DNA from: Steroidobacter sp.
GTDB taxonomy: Bacteria; Pseudomonadota; Gammaproteobacteria; Steroidobacterales; Steroidobacteraceae
Direction: 5' to 3'
Length of the DNA: 34,476 bases
Assembly (NCBI RefSeq): GCF_016790065.1
Contig: NZ_JAEUPY010000711.1
Coordinates: 1 to 34,476 of the forward strand
Shown here: positions 8,527-16,330 of the stretch, one piece after another
Layout: every line of letters starts with the position of its first letter
Position numbering within the stretch: position 1 is the stretch's first letter
Position numbers and translations under genes: made by a program
Notes under the pieces: model-generated
Databases searched by the model: none
What the model was told of the DNA's origin: nothing
The model's input: only the letters and a program-made list of their open reading frames with translations

Positions 8527-9264
8527 TCATTCACCAAAGGTAGTGATGCCGGCCCAGTCGGTACACACCAGCCGGCTGTCGCGCAGCTCGGTTTTAATGA
8601 TGCCGGTGTTGGGTAGCGGATGGCGCAGGGCGAAATCCGCCGGCACATTGTTGGCAAGCACCGGCACCATGAAACCCAGCGTGGCGCTGTGCGCGACGAT
8701 CACGACGATGCCCGAGTCCAACGCGTGACGGTTCATGACTTCGCGGACAAACGGCAGGAACCGGCGCTGCACTTCGCCGAAGCTCTCGCCCCGGCCGTTG
8801 CGCGCTTCGAGGTCTTTTTCGATTAGCCACTTACGCGCCAGATCGTTGTAAACAGCGCGGACATCCTGCGTCGAGTCGGGGGTCAGGCCGAAGTCGATTT
8901 CCACGGCCTCGGGGGCCAGCGACAGGGTCAGGGTGTGATCGAACGCCACCGCATCCGCAGTCTGAACGGCACGCAAATGGGTGCTGGTGTAGATCTTGGT
9001 GATGGGCTCCCCGTTCAACGTCGCGGCGAGCTCGCGTGCCTGCTCCACACCGCGACGGGTCAATGGGTAACTCATGCCGCCGTCGGGGACCAGGCGCGGA
9101 TTGCCGGGCACATTGATCTCGCTCTCGCCGTGCCGGATGAACCAGATTTGTAACGGCGGTGTCTCCGCCACTGCCGCTGCCGATGGCAGCGAGGCGACGA
9201 GCATTGCGCCGAAGAGACCCAAGAATGCGCGACGTGTGTGCCGCGCTTCAGGTGTGACGATCAT
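8527..9264 (-). CDS. Exported histidine phosphatase family protein (Tat-type signal)
   Basis: A 245-residue protein with a signal peptide and a histidine phosphatase domain. ATG 9264 is chosen: it starts MIVTPEARHTRRAFLGLF, with twin arginines before a hydrophobic stretch that ends at an AAAVAE-like cleavage site, so export by Tat is likely. The open frame extends back to 9468, but that part looks non-coding. The mature domain opens with IWFIRHGESEIN, which holds the RHG phospho-histidine motif, and contains IYTSTHLRAVQTADAV and a late VVIVAHSATLGFM with the second catalytic histidine. This is a different branch from the cytoplasmic RHA protein at 469-1050. The substrate is unknown; a periplasmic phosphatase role is inferred. 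It lies 53 bases upstream of nothing in its own direction but cstA's neighbour gene order, with cstA transcribed the same way and starting just beyond its end on the left. Confidence 0.88.
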   Translation of the reverse strand: MIVTPEARHTRRAFLGLFGAMLVASLPSAAAVAETPPLQIWFIRHGESEINVPGNPRLVPDGGMSYPLTRRGVEQARELAATLNGEPITKIYTSTHLRAVQTADAVAFDHTLTLSLAPEAVEIDFGLTPDSTQDVRAVYNDLARKWLIEKDLEARNGRGESFGEVQRRFLPFVREVMNRHALDSGIVVIVAHSATLGFMVPVLANNVPADFALRHPLPNTGIIKTELRDSRLVCTDWAGITTFGE

Positions 9265-9490
9265 GAGATCCGTTACGAGGTGCGTTGCCGATGCGAAATT
9301 CCTAGCGTGCTGTTGTACCTCATCGTCATTTTTTGGCAAGTACGCGCGTGCGTCGGCGCAATGTGAGTATGTGTTGGCGGTGTTGACTACTTTTGCGGCA
9401 ACGAGCGGAGTATGCTCAGCCGCCAATCGACTCGCATGCTTCGCCACCTGATTAGGGCAACCTAACAAAGTCTCATCGAGGGAGATCGCG

Positions 9491-10795
9491 ATGGCAGATC
9501 AGAGTGTCCGTGGACGGTTCGTCTGGCATGAGCTGGTGACGCCGGATGCCACTGCTGCCCACGCCTTCTATGCAAAGACGATCGGCTGGAAGAGCCAGCC
9601 CTGGGAACAAGACGCTGCTTACGTAATGTTCGCCGCCCCCCGCGGTCCGGTCGGTGCCACCGTCACCGGTAACGACGGGCGTCCGCATTGGCTGCCGTAT
9701 ATCGGCACCGGCGACATCGACAAGACCATCGCACTGGCGAAGCAAAAAGGCGGCGCAGTGCTCAAGGACGTGGATACGTTGTCCTCCGGCAGCCGTCATG
9801 CGGTGCTGAAAGATCCGTTCGATGCCGAGTTCGGCGTGTATGAATCCGCGCAGGACTACGGCAAGATCACTGCTCCGAAGCCGGGCGAACATTCCTGGCA
9901 CGAGCTCATGAGCGCGGACCATGCCGCAGCCTTCGATTTTTATGCGGCCCTGTTCGGCTGGGAAAAAATCCGCGAGCTCGACATGGGCGCCATGGGCACG
10001 TATTTGATCTACGGGCTGAACGGTAAGGAGCTCGGCGGCATGATGCGAACCATGCCAGGCGGGCCGGGCCCGGCCTGGGTGAGTTATATCAATGTCAAAG
10101 ACGTGAACCAGACCACCAAGAAAGCCAAGTCCGCCGGCGCTCAGGTGGTCAACGGTCCGATGGAAGTTCCCGGTGGCGACTGGATCGTATTAGCCGTCGA
10201 TCCGCAGGGCGCGCTGTTCGCAGCGCATGCCTCCGCCGCCAGCATGAAAAAACCCGTGAAGAAAGCTGCAGAGAAAAAAGCCGTGAAAGACAACCCTAAT
10301 CTCGCTCTCGATTTGACCAGCTCCGAGTCGCCGCCGCCGGTGGTGCAGGACCCTGAAACCCCAGCCGCCGAGGAAGCGCCGCCGGCCGATACGCCGCCGG
10401 CAGCCCCGGCTCAGAAGGCACCCGCCAAGCGGGCGCCAGCCAAGAAGGCGCCGCCGAAGGAAGCTCCGCCCGCCGAAGCACCGGCCGAGGAAGCTCCTGC
10501 GAAACAGGCGCCTGCCAAGAAAGCTCCAGCTCGCAAGAAGGCTCCGGCGAAAAAGGCTCCGGCCAAGAAAGCCCCAGCCAAGAAAGCGCCGGTGAAGGCA
10601 CCTGCGAAGGCGCCCGCCAAAAAAGGCGGCAAGAAAAAGTCCAGCAAGAAGCCGGCGGCCAAAGGCGCCGGTAGCAAGAAGACCGCGGCTAAGAAAGGCG
10701 CCAAAAAAGGCGCGCAGAAAAAAGCCGCAGCCAAGAGCAAGACACGCTCAGGGGGAAACAAGAAGGCGGTGAAAAAGCCGCGAAAGGGGAAGTGA
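9491..10795 (+). CDS. Double VOC-domain protein with histone-H1-like Lys/Ala/Pro tail
   Basis: A 434-residue fusion. Residues 8-118 and 135-247 are two vicinal-oxygen-chelate (glyoxalase/bleomycin-resistance) domains, each opening with an FVWHEL or HSWHEL strand and a helix ending in FYA, as in the two-domain CFP-30-like VOC proteins. From residue 251 a disordered tail of about 184 residues begins. It has an acidic Pro/Glu part (280-335), then many copies of AKKAP-type repeats (about 307-375), then a very basic Lys/Gly/Ala end. Such tails occur in histone H1-like bacterial DNA-binding proteins. The ATG has GGGAG well placed upstream. The VOC half could bind or convert a small molecule, while the tail probably binds nucleic acid or polyphosphate; no partner is adjacent to test this. 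Base use in the tail is repetitive but in frame to the stop. Confidence 0.9.
   Translation: MADQSVRGRFVWHELVTPDATAAHAFYAKTIGWKSQPWEQDAAYVMFAAPRGPVGATVTGNDGRPHWLPYIGTGDIDKTIALAKQKGGAVLKDVDTLSSGSRHAVLKDPFDAEFGVYESAQDYGKITAPKPGEHSWHELMSADHAAAFDFYAALFGWEKIRELDMGAMGTYLIYGLNGKELGGMMRTMPGGPGPAWVSYINVKDVNQTTKKAKSAGAQVVNGPMEVPGGDWIVLAVDPQGALFAAHASAASMKKPVKKAAEKKAVKDNPNLALDLTSSESPPPVVQDPETPAAEEAPPADTPPAAPAQKAPAKRAPAKKAPPKEAPPAEAPAEEAPAKQAPAKKAPARKKAPAKKAPAKKAPAKKAPVKAPAKAPAKKGGKKKSSKKPAAKGAGSKKTAAKKGAKKGAQKKAAAKSKTRSGGNKKAVKKPRKGK
10409..10615 (+). repeat. AKKAP-type coding repeats
   Basis: This stretch encodes repeated 4-6 residue units of the form APAKKAP within the VOC fusion protein. The units are degenerate at DNA level and vary in codon choice, which argues for selection on protein composition rather than very recent slippage. 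The region is a likely site of length variation between strains. Confidence 0.75.
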
Positions 10796-10838
10796 TTTTC
10801 AACCCAAGGATGGGGCTAGTTTTATAACTAGGTCGCGC

Positions 10839-10868
10839 GGGGCCGTCGATTAGCATCGGCGGCCCCGT
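10839..10868. terminator. Strong hairpin after the VOC-tail gene
   Basis: An inverted repeat of 8 bp (CGGGGCCG/CGGCCCCG) continues through a G-T pair into CGAT/ATCG around the loop TAGC, making about 13 pairs. TCTTCTATT follows on the + strand, so it looks like an intrinsic terminator for the rightward gene. On the - strand it lies after the convergent FAH-family gene and could serve that too. A smaller CTAGTT/AACTAG palindrome sits just before it at 10817-10832. Confidence 0.8.
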
Positions 10869-10897
10869 CTTCTATTGGGGCCTGGTGAGTAGCCGAG

Positions 10898-11725
10898 TCA
10901 GCGCACTTCCACGCGCATCGAACCGATGCCGGCGATGCCTGCATCGATGACGTCGCCCGACACCACCGAGCCCACGCCCGGCGGCGTGCCGGTGAGAATG
11001 ATGTCCCCCGGATATAGCGTGAAAAACGTCGACGCGTATTCGATCAGCCGCGGCACATCGCTGAGCAGGTTGCGGGTATTGCCCCGCTGACGCGACTGCC
11101 GATTCACCTGCAGCCACAGTCCCAACGCGCCGGGATCGGCAACTTCATCTCGCGTGATCAGCCAGGGGCCGAGCACGGTGTGTCCGTCCAGCGATTTGCG
11201 CAGACCGCGTTCTTCGCTGCCTTTCAGTGTCATGTCCAATGCCACGGTGTAACCGGCGACGTGATCCAAGGCGCGCTCGCGGCTGACATTCCGGCACCAG
11301 GAGCCGATGACTACCGCCAGTTCCACTTCGTGATCGTGCTGTCGGCCGGGCAGGGTGAGTTCGATGCCCTCGGACGGGCCGACCACCGAGGTGCTGGCTT
11401 TGAGGAACAGGCCGTCGCGATCCAGCGTGCTCACCGGATAGTCGGCGTCGTCGGCCGGCTGGTGATAATTCTTCAGCGCGCCCAGAATTTTGCTGGGATT
11501 GGCGATGGGACTTTTCAGGGCGCAGTCCGCCAGATGGCGGGGCACGCCGGACAGTGCTGCCTGCTCGAGCAAGCCGCGCAACCGGTCGAAGCTGCTCATC
11601 AGCAGGTCGCCGGGGTCGATGGGCCAGCGCGCCGCCGGGATGGAGTCGAGGACGGAGGTCACATCGACGACCATGTCGCCGCGGAGCACTCCGAGTCTGT
11701 CGGTATCGAATCTACATAAACGCAT
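10898..11725 (-). CDS. Fumarylacetoacetate hydrolase family protein
   Basis: A 275-residue soluble enzyme of the FAH family, which hydrolyses or decarboxylates beta-diketo or hydroxy-dioate substrates using a bound divalent metal. The metal ligands are visible as the two glutamates in HDHEVELAVVIG and the aspartate in VALDMTLKG. The C-terminal IILTGTPPGVGSV is the family signature. The N-terminal 70 residues are the variable lid or linker seen in many members. Candidate activities include acylpyruvase, oxaloacetate decarboxylase or a step in aromatic-ring breakdown; sequence alone does not decide. No other aromatic-catabolism gene adjoins it. The ATG at 11725 is the only good start, with GAGGAAG upstream but at long spacing. 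It diverges from a small unknown gene across 116 bases and converges on the VOC fusion gene. Confidence 0.9.
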   Translation of the reverse strand: MRLCRFDTDRLGVLRGDMVVDVTSVLDSIPAARWPIDPGDLLMSSFDRLRGLLEQAALSGVPRHLADCALKSPIANPSKILGALKNYHQPADDADYPVSTLDRDGLFLKASTSVVGPSEGIELTLPGRQHDHEVELAVVIGSWCRNVSRERALDHVAGYTVALDMTLKGSEERGLRKSLDGHTVLGPWLITRDEVADPGALGLWLQVNRQSRQRGNTRNLLSDVPRLIEYASTFFTLYPGDIILTGTPPGVGSVVSGDVIDAGIAGIGSMRVEVR

Positions 11726-11841
11726 GCGGCCGGCAGCTTCCTCTACGGCGCCGGGCCGTGCAAGAGCCGGCGCATTCGTGTAGAAAGACCGCCTCCGCTC
11801 ATGGCGCTCGCAGCGCCGCTAACTTACGAAGTTACATAAAG

Positions 11842-12141
11842 ATGAAGACGGTACGCGGCAAGACCTTCACCGGGCAGCGCGTGGTCCTCGACGGCAAGGT
11901 GTTCGTCGACTGCCACTTCAAAGACACCAATCTGATCATCGAAGGCAATGGCCTGTTCGAGATGCAGAATTGCAAGATCGAGGAAGATTGCCGCCTGGCC
12001 GTGGAAGGCCCGGGGCAGGTGTTGTTGCACACCCTGAAGATGATGCTGTACTCGGGCGGCTGGATGTCACGCGTCGCCGATAACGTGCTGCATGCCGTGA
12101 AGCAGCCGCCGAAGGCGAAGAAGAAAGCCGCCGGGACCTGA
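11842..12141 (+). CDS. Small beta-rich protein of unknown function
   Basis: A 99-residue protein. The N-terminal 65 residues alternate short strands and polar turns (VVLDGKVFVDCHFKDTNLII, then GLFEMQNCKIEE), which resembles a few rungs of a right-handed beta-helix as in bactofilin or pentapeptide-like proteins. The end is basic and Ala/Lys-rich (KQPPKAKKKAAGT). Only two cysteines are present, both in the beta region. The frame is open far upstream (to 11554), but that part lies antisense to the FAH-family gene; ATG 11842 is the natural start, though no clear ribosome site precedes it. It converges on the panE-like gene with an 11-base gap. I do not recognise the family, and the beta-helix reading is a weak inference from strand spacing. 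Confidence 0.65.
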   Translation: MKTVRGKTFTGQRVVLDGKVFVDCHFKDTNLIIEGNGLFEMQNCKIEEDCRLAVEGPGQVLLHTLKMMLYSGGWMSRVADNVLHAVKQPPKAKKKAAGT

Positions 12142-12152
12142 CGCGAGCGGCG

Positions 12153-13082
12153 TTATGTCGCCGCGATTCGCTGCTCGATCATCTTGGTGAGCGCGTACAG
12201 CGTGTCCAAGATCGGCGTGCTGACGCCGTGTTTGCGAGCCGCGCGCACCGTGTTGCCCAGGATGGCTTCGATCTCCATAGGCCGGCCGTACTTGTAATCC
12301 AGCGCCATGCTGGTGTGGTACGGCGGCATGGATTTGGTGGTGCCGATCAATTGGCCGATCAGCTTCGGATGCATGGGATGCCCGGCCGCCGCGGCCACCG
12401 CGCACACTTCTTCCATCGCCTGCTGAATGAACGCCGTCGACTCGGGCGTGCCGAGCATCACCGCGGTGTCGAGCATGCCGCCGGTGACTGAGACGGTATT
12501 GAAGGTCGCGTTCCACACCGCCTTCTGCCAGCGCGCCGTGACCACGTTATCGGTCAATTTGCAGCCGATACCGCCGGCATTGAACATCGCCGCCAGCCGT
12601 TCGCTGGCCTCGGAATGGCCCTCGGGATAGCGCCCCAGATGCAGCTGGCCCATGGTTTGGTGATTCACCATGCCGGGCGCGCTGCGGCCCACGCCGACCA
12701 GCGCCAGGCCGCTGAGAATTTCGTTGTCCGGAAACGCGGCGGCGATTTCTGCCTCGATATCGACACCATTCTGGATCAGCACGATGACCGTTCTTGGGCC
12801 GATGGCGGGACGGATCAGAGCTGCGCGATCCACGCCCTGCAGGACTTTGACCGTCAGGAGCAGGAAGTCCGGCGGCGTCCGGCACTCGGCAACTTCTCGA
12901 AAGACTTCATGCGGATAGAAGCGGTGATTGCCCAGCAAGGGGCTGATGATGTCGTAGCCTTCGCGGGACACCACGTCGTAATCGGAGCGGCACACCACCG
13001 ACACCTGCGCCCCCTGGCGAGCCAAGGCCGAACCGAACAGGGCACCGACCGCGCCGGCGCCGACAATGAGGATGGATGCCAT
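12153..13082 (-). CDS. panE: 2-dehydropantoate 2-reductase family protein (PanE/ApbA)
   Basis: A 309-residue NAD(P)-dependent reductase. The N-terminal Rossmann fold opens with ILIVGAGAVGALFGS (GxGxxG at about residues 8-13). VLIQNGVD near residue 105 and RWQKAVWNATFN near 190, which holds the catalytic lysine, are typical of ketopantoate reductases. The C-terminal helical domain has the usual MALDYKYGRPMEIEAILGN segment. In the pantothenate pathway the enzyme reduces ketopantoate to pantoate. However, many family members are paralogues acting on other 2-keto acids, and no panB or panC gene adjoins, so the exact role is not certain. It diverges from the aminotransferase gene across 66 bases, which must hold both promoters. 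Confidence 0.9.
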   Translation of the reverse strand: MASILIVGAGAVGALFGSALARQGAQVSVVCRSDYDVVSREGYDIISPLLGNHRFYPHEVFREVAECRTPPDFLLLTVKVLQGVDRAALIRPAIGPRTVIVLIQNGVDIEAEIAAAFPDNEILSGLALVGVGRSAPGMVNHQTMGQLHLGRYPEGHSEASERLAAMFNAGGIGCKLTDNVVTARWQKAVWNATFNTVSVTGGMLDTAVMLGTPESTAFIQQAMEEVCAVAAAAGHPMHPKLIGQLIGTTKSMPPYHTSMALDYKYGRPMEIEAILGNTVRAARKHGVSTPILDTLYALTKMIEQRIAAT

Positions 13083-13148
13083 GGGGTCAGAATAGCCGCT
13101 AAGATCCGCACCCGCGAATTTAACCCCTCAACCGGTCATTCCCCTGCC

Positions 13149-14432
13149 ATGCCCAATCTGACGACCCTGGGTGCTGCCGACCTGCGCGCCGCCCACCAAG
13201 ACATCCTCCACCGGTACCAGGCTTTTGCCGAGCGCAAGCTGAAACTGAATCTGACCCGCGGCAAGCCGTCGTCGAAACAGCTGGATTTGAGCAGTGAGCT
13301 GCTGACCCTGCCGGGCGCGGACTATCTGGCTGGCGGCGTGGATACTCGCAATTACGGCGAGCTGCAGGGGTTGCCGGAACTGCGCGCGCAGTTGGCGCCG
13401 ATTTTCGGTGTCAGCTCGGATCGCGTGATCATTGGTGACAACGCCAGCCTGGCGCTGATGCATGACGCCGTCGTCTATTCGCTGCTCAAAGGCACGGTCG
13501 ACAGCGACAAGCCCTGGTCGCGCGAATCGCGCGTCGCATTCCTGTGCCCGGTGCCGGGATACGACCGACACTTTTCCATCTGTGCCCAGTTCGGCATCGA
13601 AATGATTCCGGTGCCCATGCTCGACACCGGCCCCGACATGGCCGTGGTCGAAAAGCTGGTGGCTGCCGATCCGCAGATCAAAGGCATTTGGTGCGTGCCC
13701 AAATACAGCAATCCGTGCGGCACCGTGTATTCCAACGAAACCATCGAGCGCCTGGCCAAGATGCCGACGGCGGCGCGCGACTTTCGTTTGTTTTGGGATA
13801 ACGCCTACGCCGTGCATCACCTCACGGCCGAGCGCGTCGAGATCGCCAACGTCGACGAGCTGTGCGCGCGTCATGGCAATCCGAATCGCGCTTTCATTTT
13901 CGGTTCGACGTCCAAGATCACGCTGTCCATCGCCGGAGTCAGCTTGTTCGCGGGTTCCAAGGACAACGTCGCCTGGTACTTGAAGCACATGAGCATGCGA
14001 ACCATCGGTGGCGACAAGGTGAATCAGCTGCGTCACATCCGCTTTCTCAACAGCAACGGCGGCGTGAACGCGTTGATGGATCGGCATCGCGCCATCCTCG
14101 CGCCCAAGTTCGAAGCAGTGCTGAACATCTTTGACAAGGTGCTCGGCGATTCCGGTATCGCGAAATGGACGCGACCCAAGGGCGGCTATTTCATTTCGCT
14201 CGAAGTGCTCGACGGTTGCGCCAAGCAAGTGGTGAAGCTGGCGAAAGAGGCCGGCGTGGAGCTCACGCCTGCCGGCGCTACGCATCCGCTAGCGAAAGAT
14301 CAGCACGATCGTTTCATTCGTATCGCGCCGAGTTTCCCGGAGCTGTCTGAAGTCACGCAGGCCGTCGAAGGCGTTGCGGTGTGCGTGTTTTTGGCTGCGA
14401 CTGAAAAGCTGTTGCAGTCGCATGCCGGCTGA
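13149..14432 (+). CDS. PLP-dependent aminotransferase, putative aspartate aminotransferase type
   Basis: A 427-residue class I/II aminotransferase of the group often annotated as putative aspartate aminotransferase (the PF12897-like family). KLNLTRGKPSSKQLDLS near the N-terminus and the late RIAPSFP (substrate-carboxylate arginine) are typical. The internal aldimine lysine is K256 in FGSTSKITL, with the preceding WDNAYAVHH block supplying the aspartate and tyrosine that hold PLP. The frame is open to 12615, but that extension is antisense to panE; ATG 13149 is the natural start and matches the family's N-terminus. The gene overlaps the next gene (rsmC) by 11 bases, so they are translated from one message. 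The amino donor is inferred as aspartate; other substrates are possible. Confidence 0.9.
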   Translation: MPNLTTLGAADLRAAHQDILHRYQAFAERKLKLNLTRGKPSSKQLDLSSELLTLPGADYLAGGVDTRNYGELQGLPELRAQLAPIFGVSSDRVIIGDNASLALMHDAVVYSLLKGTVDSDKPWSRESRVAFLCPVPGYDRHFSICAQFGIEMIPVPMLDTGPDMAVVEKLVAADPQIKGIWCVPKYSNPCGTVYSNETIERLAKMPTAARDFRLFWDNAYAVHHLTAERVEIANVDELCARHGNPNRAFIFGSTSKITLSIAGVSLFAGSKDNVAWYLKHMSMRTIGGDKVNQLRHIRFLNSNGGVNALMDRHRAILAPKFEAVLNIFDKVLGDSGIAKWTRPKGGYFISLEVLDGCAKQVVKLAKEAGVELTPAGATHPLAKDQHDRFIRIAPSFPELSEVTQAVEGVAVCVFLAATEKLLQSHAG

Positions 14433-15498
14433 TCGTAACGACGCGGCGCTCGAGACGCTGTTCCTGCCGTTCAACGACGGCAAGCTGCCATGGCCGGCTG
14501 GCGGTGCGATGTTTCTGCGCGCCCGCGATGGTTGGCCGTTGCGTGAGCAGCCGCGGCCCGGGCTGGTTTGTGAGCAGAGCTTCAAGCCCGAAGCGGATGC
14601 GCTGAAACAAGCGGGCTTTGCGGTCAACGCAACTGACGGTGCGAAAACCTATGAGCTGGTGTTGATCCTGCCGCCGCGTCAACGCGACGAAGCGCGTGCC
14701 TTGTTGGCGCGTGCGGTCGCGATGACCAAACCCGGCGGTCGCATCATCGTCAGTCAAAGCAACGATGAAGGAGCGCGCTCGGCCGAAGCGGATCTGGCGC
14801 AGCTCACCGGCGACGTCGAGTCGATGAGCAAAAACAAATGCCGCGTGTTCTGGACGGCGTCACTGGCTCGACTCAATGTTCCTTTGATTGCTGAGTGGCA
14901 GGCACTCGATGCGCCGCGCGCCATCGCCGACGGTCGCTTCATGAGTCGTCCCGGAATTTTCGCGTGGGATCGCATCGATGTGGCCTCGGCGTTGCTGGCT
15001 GAGCATTTGACGTCGACGCTATCCGGCCGTGCGGCCGATCTCGGTGGCGGCTTCGGTTATTTGTCGGCAGAGTTGTTGACGCGGTGTCCCCGCATTTCGG
15101 CGCTCGATGTTTACGAAGCTGAGAATCGTGCGTTGGAATTGGCGCGCGAGAATCTGAAGAGTTTCGAAGCACGCACGCCCATCGACTATCGCTGGCATGA
15201 CGTTGCTGTCGGCTTGCCGGATCGCTACGACGTCATCGTCACCAATCCGCCGTTCCATGCGCAGCGGGCCATCGATCGACCCGACATCGGCAAGCGTTTC
15301 ATCGCAGTGGCGGCCGAGGCGCTCAATCCCGGTGGCCGCTTGTGGCTGGTGGCGAATCGTCATCTGCCGTACGAGAACGTGTTGAGCGAAAACTTCGAGC
15401 GCGTGCACACGGTGGTCCAGCAGCACGGTTACAAGATCATCGAAGCGGTGCGCGCCCGCTCGACTCCGAAAGCGAAATCCAGCAAGAGGCCGCGATGA
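14422..15498 (+). CDS. rsmC: 16S rRNA (guanine-1207-N2)-methyltransferase RsmC-like
   Basis: A 358-residue SAM-dependent methyltransferase with the tandem architecture of RsmC/RlmG enzymes. A degenerate N-terminal methyltransferase-like half covers about residues 1-165. The active C-terminal half begins with GRAADLGGGFGYLSAELL as SAM motif I and has NPPFH (275-279) as the target-amine motif IV. Known RsmC methylates G1207 of 16S rRNA in assembled 30S subunits. ATG 14422 sits inside the end of the aminotransferase gene (11-base overlap), and the last codon overlaps the ATG of the pseudouridine synthase gene as ATGA. Together with its neighbour it forms a small-subunit rRNA modification pair. 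A close alternative is RlmG (23S G1835); pairing with RsuA favours RsmC. Confidence 0.85.
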   Translation: MPADRNDAALETLFLPFNDGKLPWPAGGAMFLRARDGWPLREQPRPGLVCEQSFKPEADALKQAGFAVNATDGAKTYELVLILPPRQRDEARALLARAVAMTKPGGRIIVSQSNDEGARSAEADLAQLTGDVESMSKNKCRVFWTASLARLNVPLIAEWQALDAPRAIADGRFMSRPGIFAWDRIDVASALLAEHLTSTLSGRAADLGGGFGYLSAELLTRCPRISALDVYEAENRALELARENLKSFEARTPIDYRWHDVAVGLPDRYDVIVTNPPFHAQRAIDRPDIGKRFIAVAAEALNPGGRLWLVANRHLPYENVLSENFERVHTVVQQHGYKIIEAVRARSTPKAKSSKRPR

Positions 15499-16208
15499 AA
15501 CTACTCAAGCTGGTCGCCAATCTGGGCTACGGCAGTCGCAAGGAAGTGCTGGAGATTTTTCGCGACGGCCGCATCACTGATGTCGACGGCGAAGTGCTGT
15601 ACTCGGACGACAAGGTGGATCATGCGCGCGTCCTGATCGACGGCGAGCCGTTGGATCCGGCGCCCGGCCTGTTACTGATGCTGAACAAGCCGGTGGGTTA
15701 CACCTGTTCCACCAGCGACGCCGGACAAATCGTTTATGAGTTGTTGCCGGAGCGCTTTCGTCATCGCAATCCCATCGTCGCGACCGTGGGTCGCTTGGAT
15801 CGCGACACCACCGGGTTGTTGTTGATGACCGATGACGGCCGCTTGCTACATAAGATCGTCGCGCCCAAGTCCAAGCTGCCGAAGATTTATGAAGCGACGC
15901 TGGCGCGCGATCTGCGGGGCGATGAGGAGAAGATTTTTGCGAGCGGCAAATTGATGCTCGAGTCCGAGCGCGAGCCGTTGGCGCCCGCCAAACTCGAAGT
16001 GCTCGGCCCGCGCCAGGCACGACTGACGCTCACCGAAGGCCGCTATCACCAGGCGCGCCGGATGTTCGCGGCGGTAGGCAATCACGTCGAGAAGCTGCAT
16101 CGAAGCCAGGTCGGCGGCTTGGATCTGGGCAGTCTGCCCGAAGGCCGCTGGCGTCCGCTGGATGAAGCCGACCGGCAGCGATTGTTCTCGGTGCCGGAAC
16201 CGGCCTGA
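15495..16208 (+). CDS. rsuA: 16S rRNA pseudouridine-516 synthase RsuA-like
   Basis: A 237-residue pseudouridine synthase of the RsuA/RluB/RluE group. An S4-type RNA-binding domain (residues 1-50) is followed by the catalytic domain, with GRLDRDTTGLLL holding the catalytic aspartate D102, the same position as in E. coli RsuA. The EGRYHQARRMFAAVGNHV segment is the conserved C-terminal signature. RsuA makes the only pseudouridine of E. coli 16S rRNA, at U516. Length and S4 domain favour RsuA over RluE. The start ATG 15495 overlaps the rsmC stop by four bases, so translation is coupled. I see only a weak hairpin after it before the AraC gene. Confidence 0.9.
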   Translation: MKLLKLVANLGYGSRKEVLEIFRDGRITDVDGEVLYSDDKVDHARVLIDGEPLDPAPGLLLMLNKPVGYTCSTSDAGQIVYELLPERFRHRNPIVATVGRLDRDTTGLLLMTDDGRLLHKIVAPKSKLPKIYEATLARDLRGDEEKIFASGKLMLESEREPLAPAKLEVLGPRQARLTLTEGRYHQARRMFAAVGNHVEKLHRSQVGGLDLGSLPEGRWRPLDEADRQRLFSVPEPA

Positions 16209-16330
16209 CCCTTTCCTCGTTGATTCTTGCCCGATTCTGCAAAGGTCGCTTGCCCACCCGGGACAAGCGGCTGGTGCTGTGCTGAGATGCACTCTGACCC
16301 GCTAGCCTGATTGTCGTGGAGGCAGCAGCT

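Noticed and set aside
9452..9465. Short TTAGG-GCAA-CCTAA inverted repeat before the VOC-tail gene
   Set aside because: Arms of only five bases with no second copy nearby; too short to call an operator by itself.
9265..9468. Upstream extension of the Tat-type phosphatase
   Set aside because: It would bury the signal peptide 70 residues inside the protein; ATG 9264 gives a normal export signal.
10409..10615. Repeats in the VOC-tail gene as a CRISPR array
   Set aside because: The units are short, in frame, contiguous and degenerate, with no spacers; they are coding repeats.
10411..10761. A hydrophobic open frame opposite the AKKAP repeats, looking like a membrane protein
   Set aside because: The AGAFLAGAF pattern is simply the complement of Lys/Ala/Pro codons in the real gene; no start signals support it.
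12615..13148. N-terminal extension of the aminotransferase frame
   Set aside because: It lies antisense to panE and adds sequence absent from the aminotransferase fold; ATG 13149 matches the family start.
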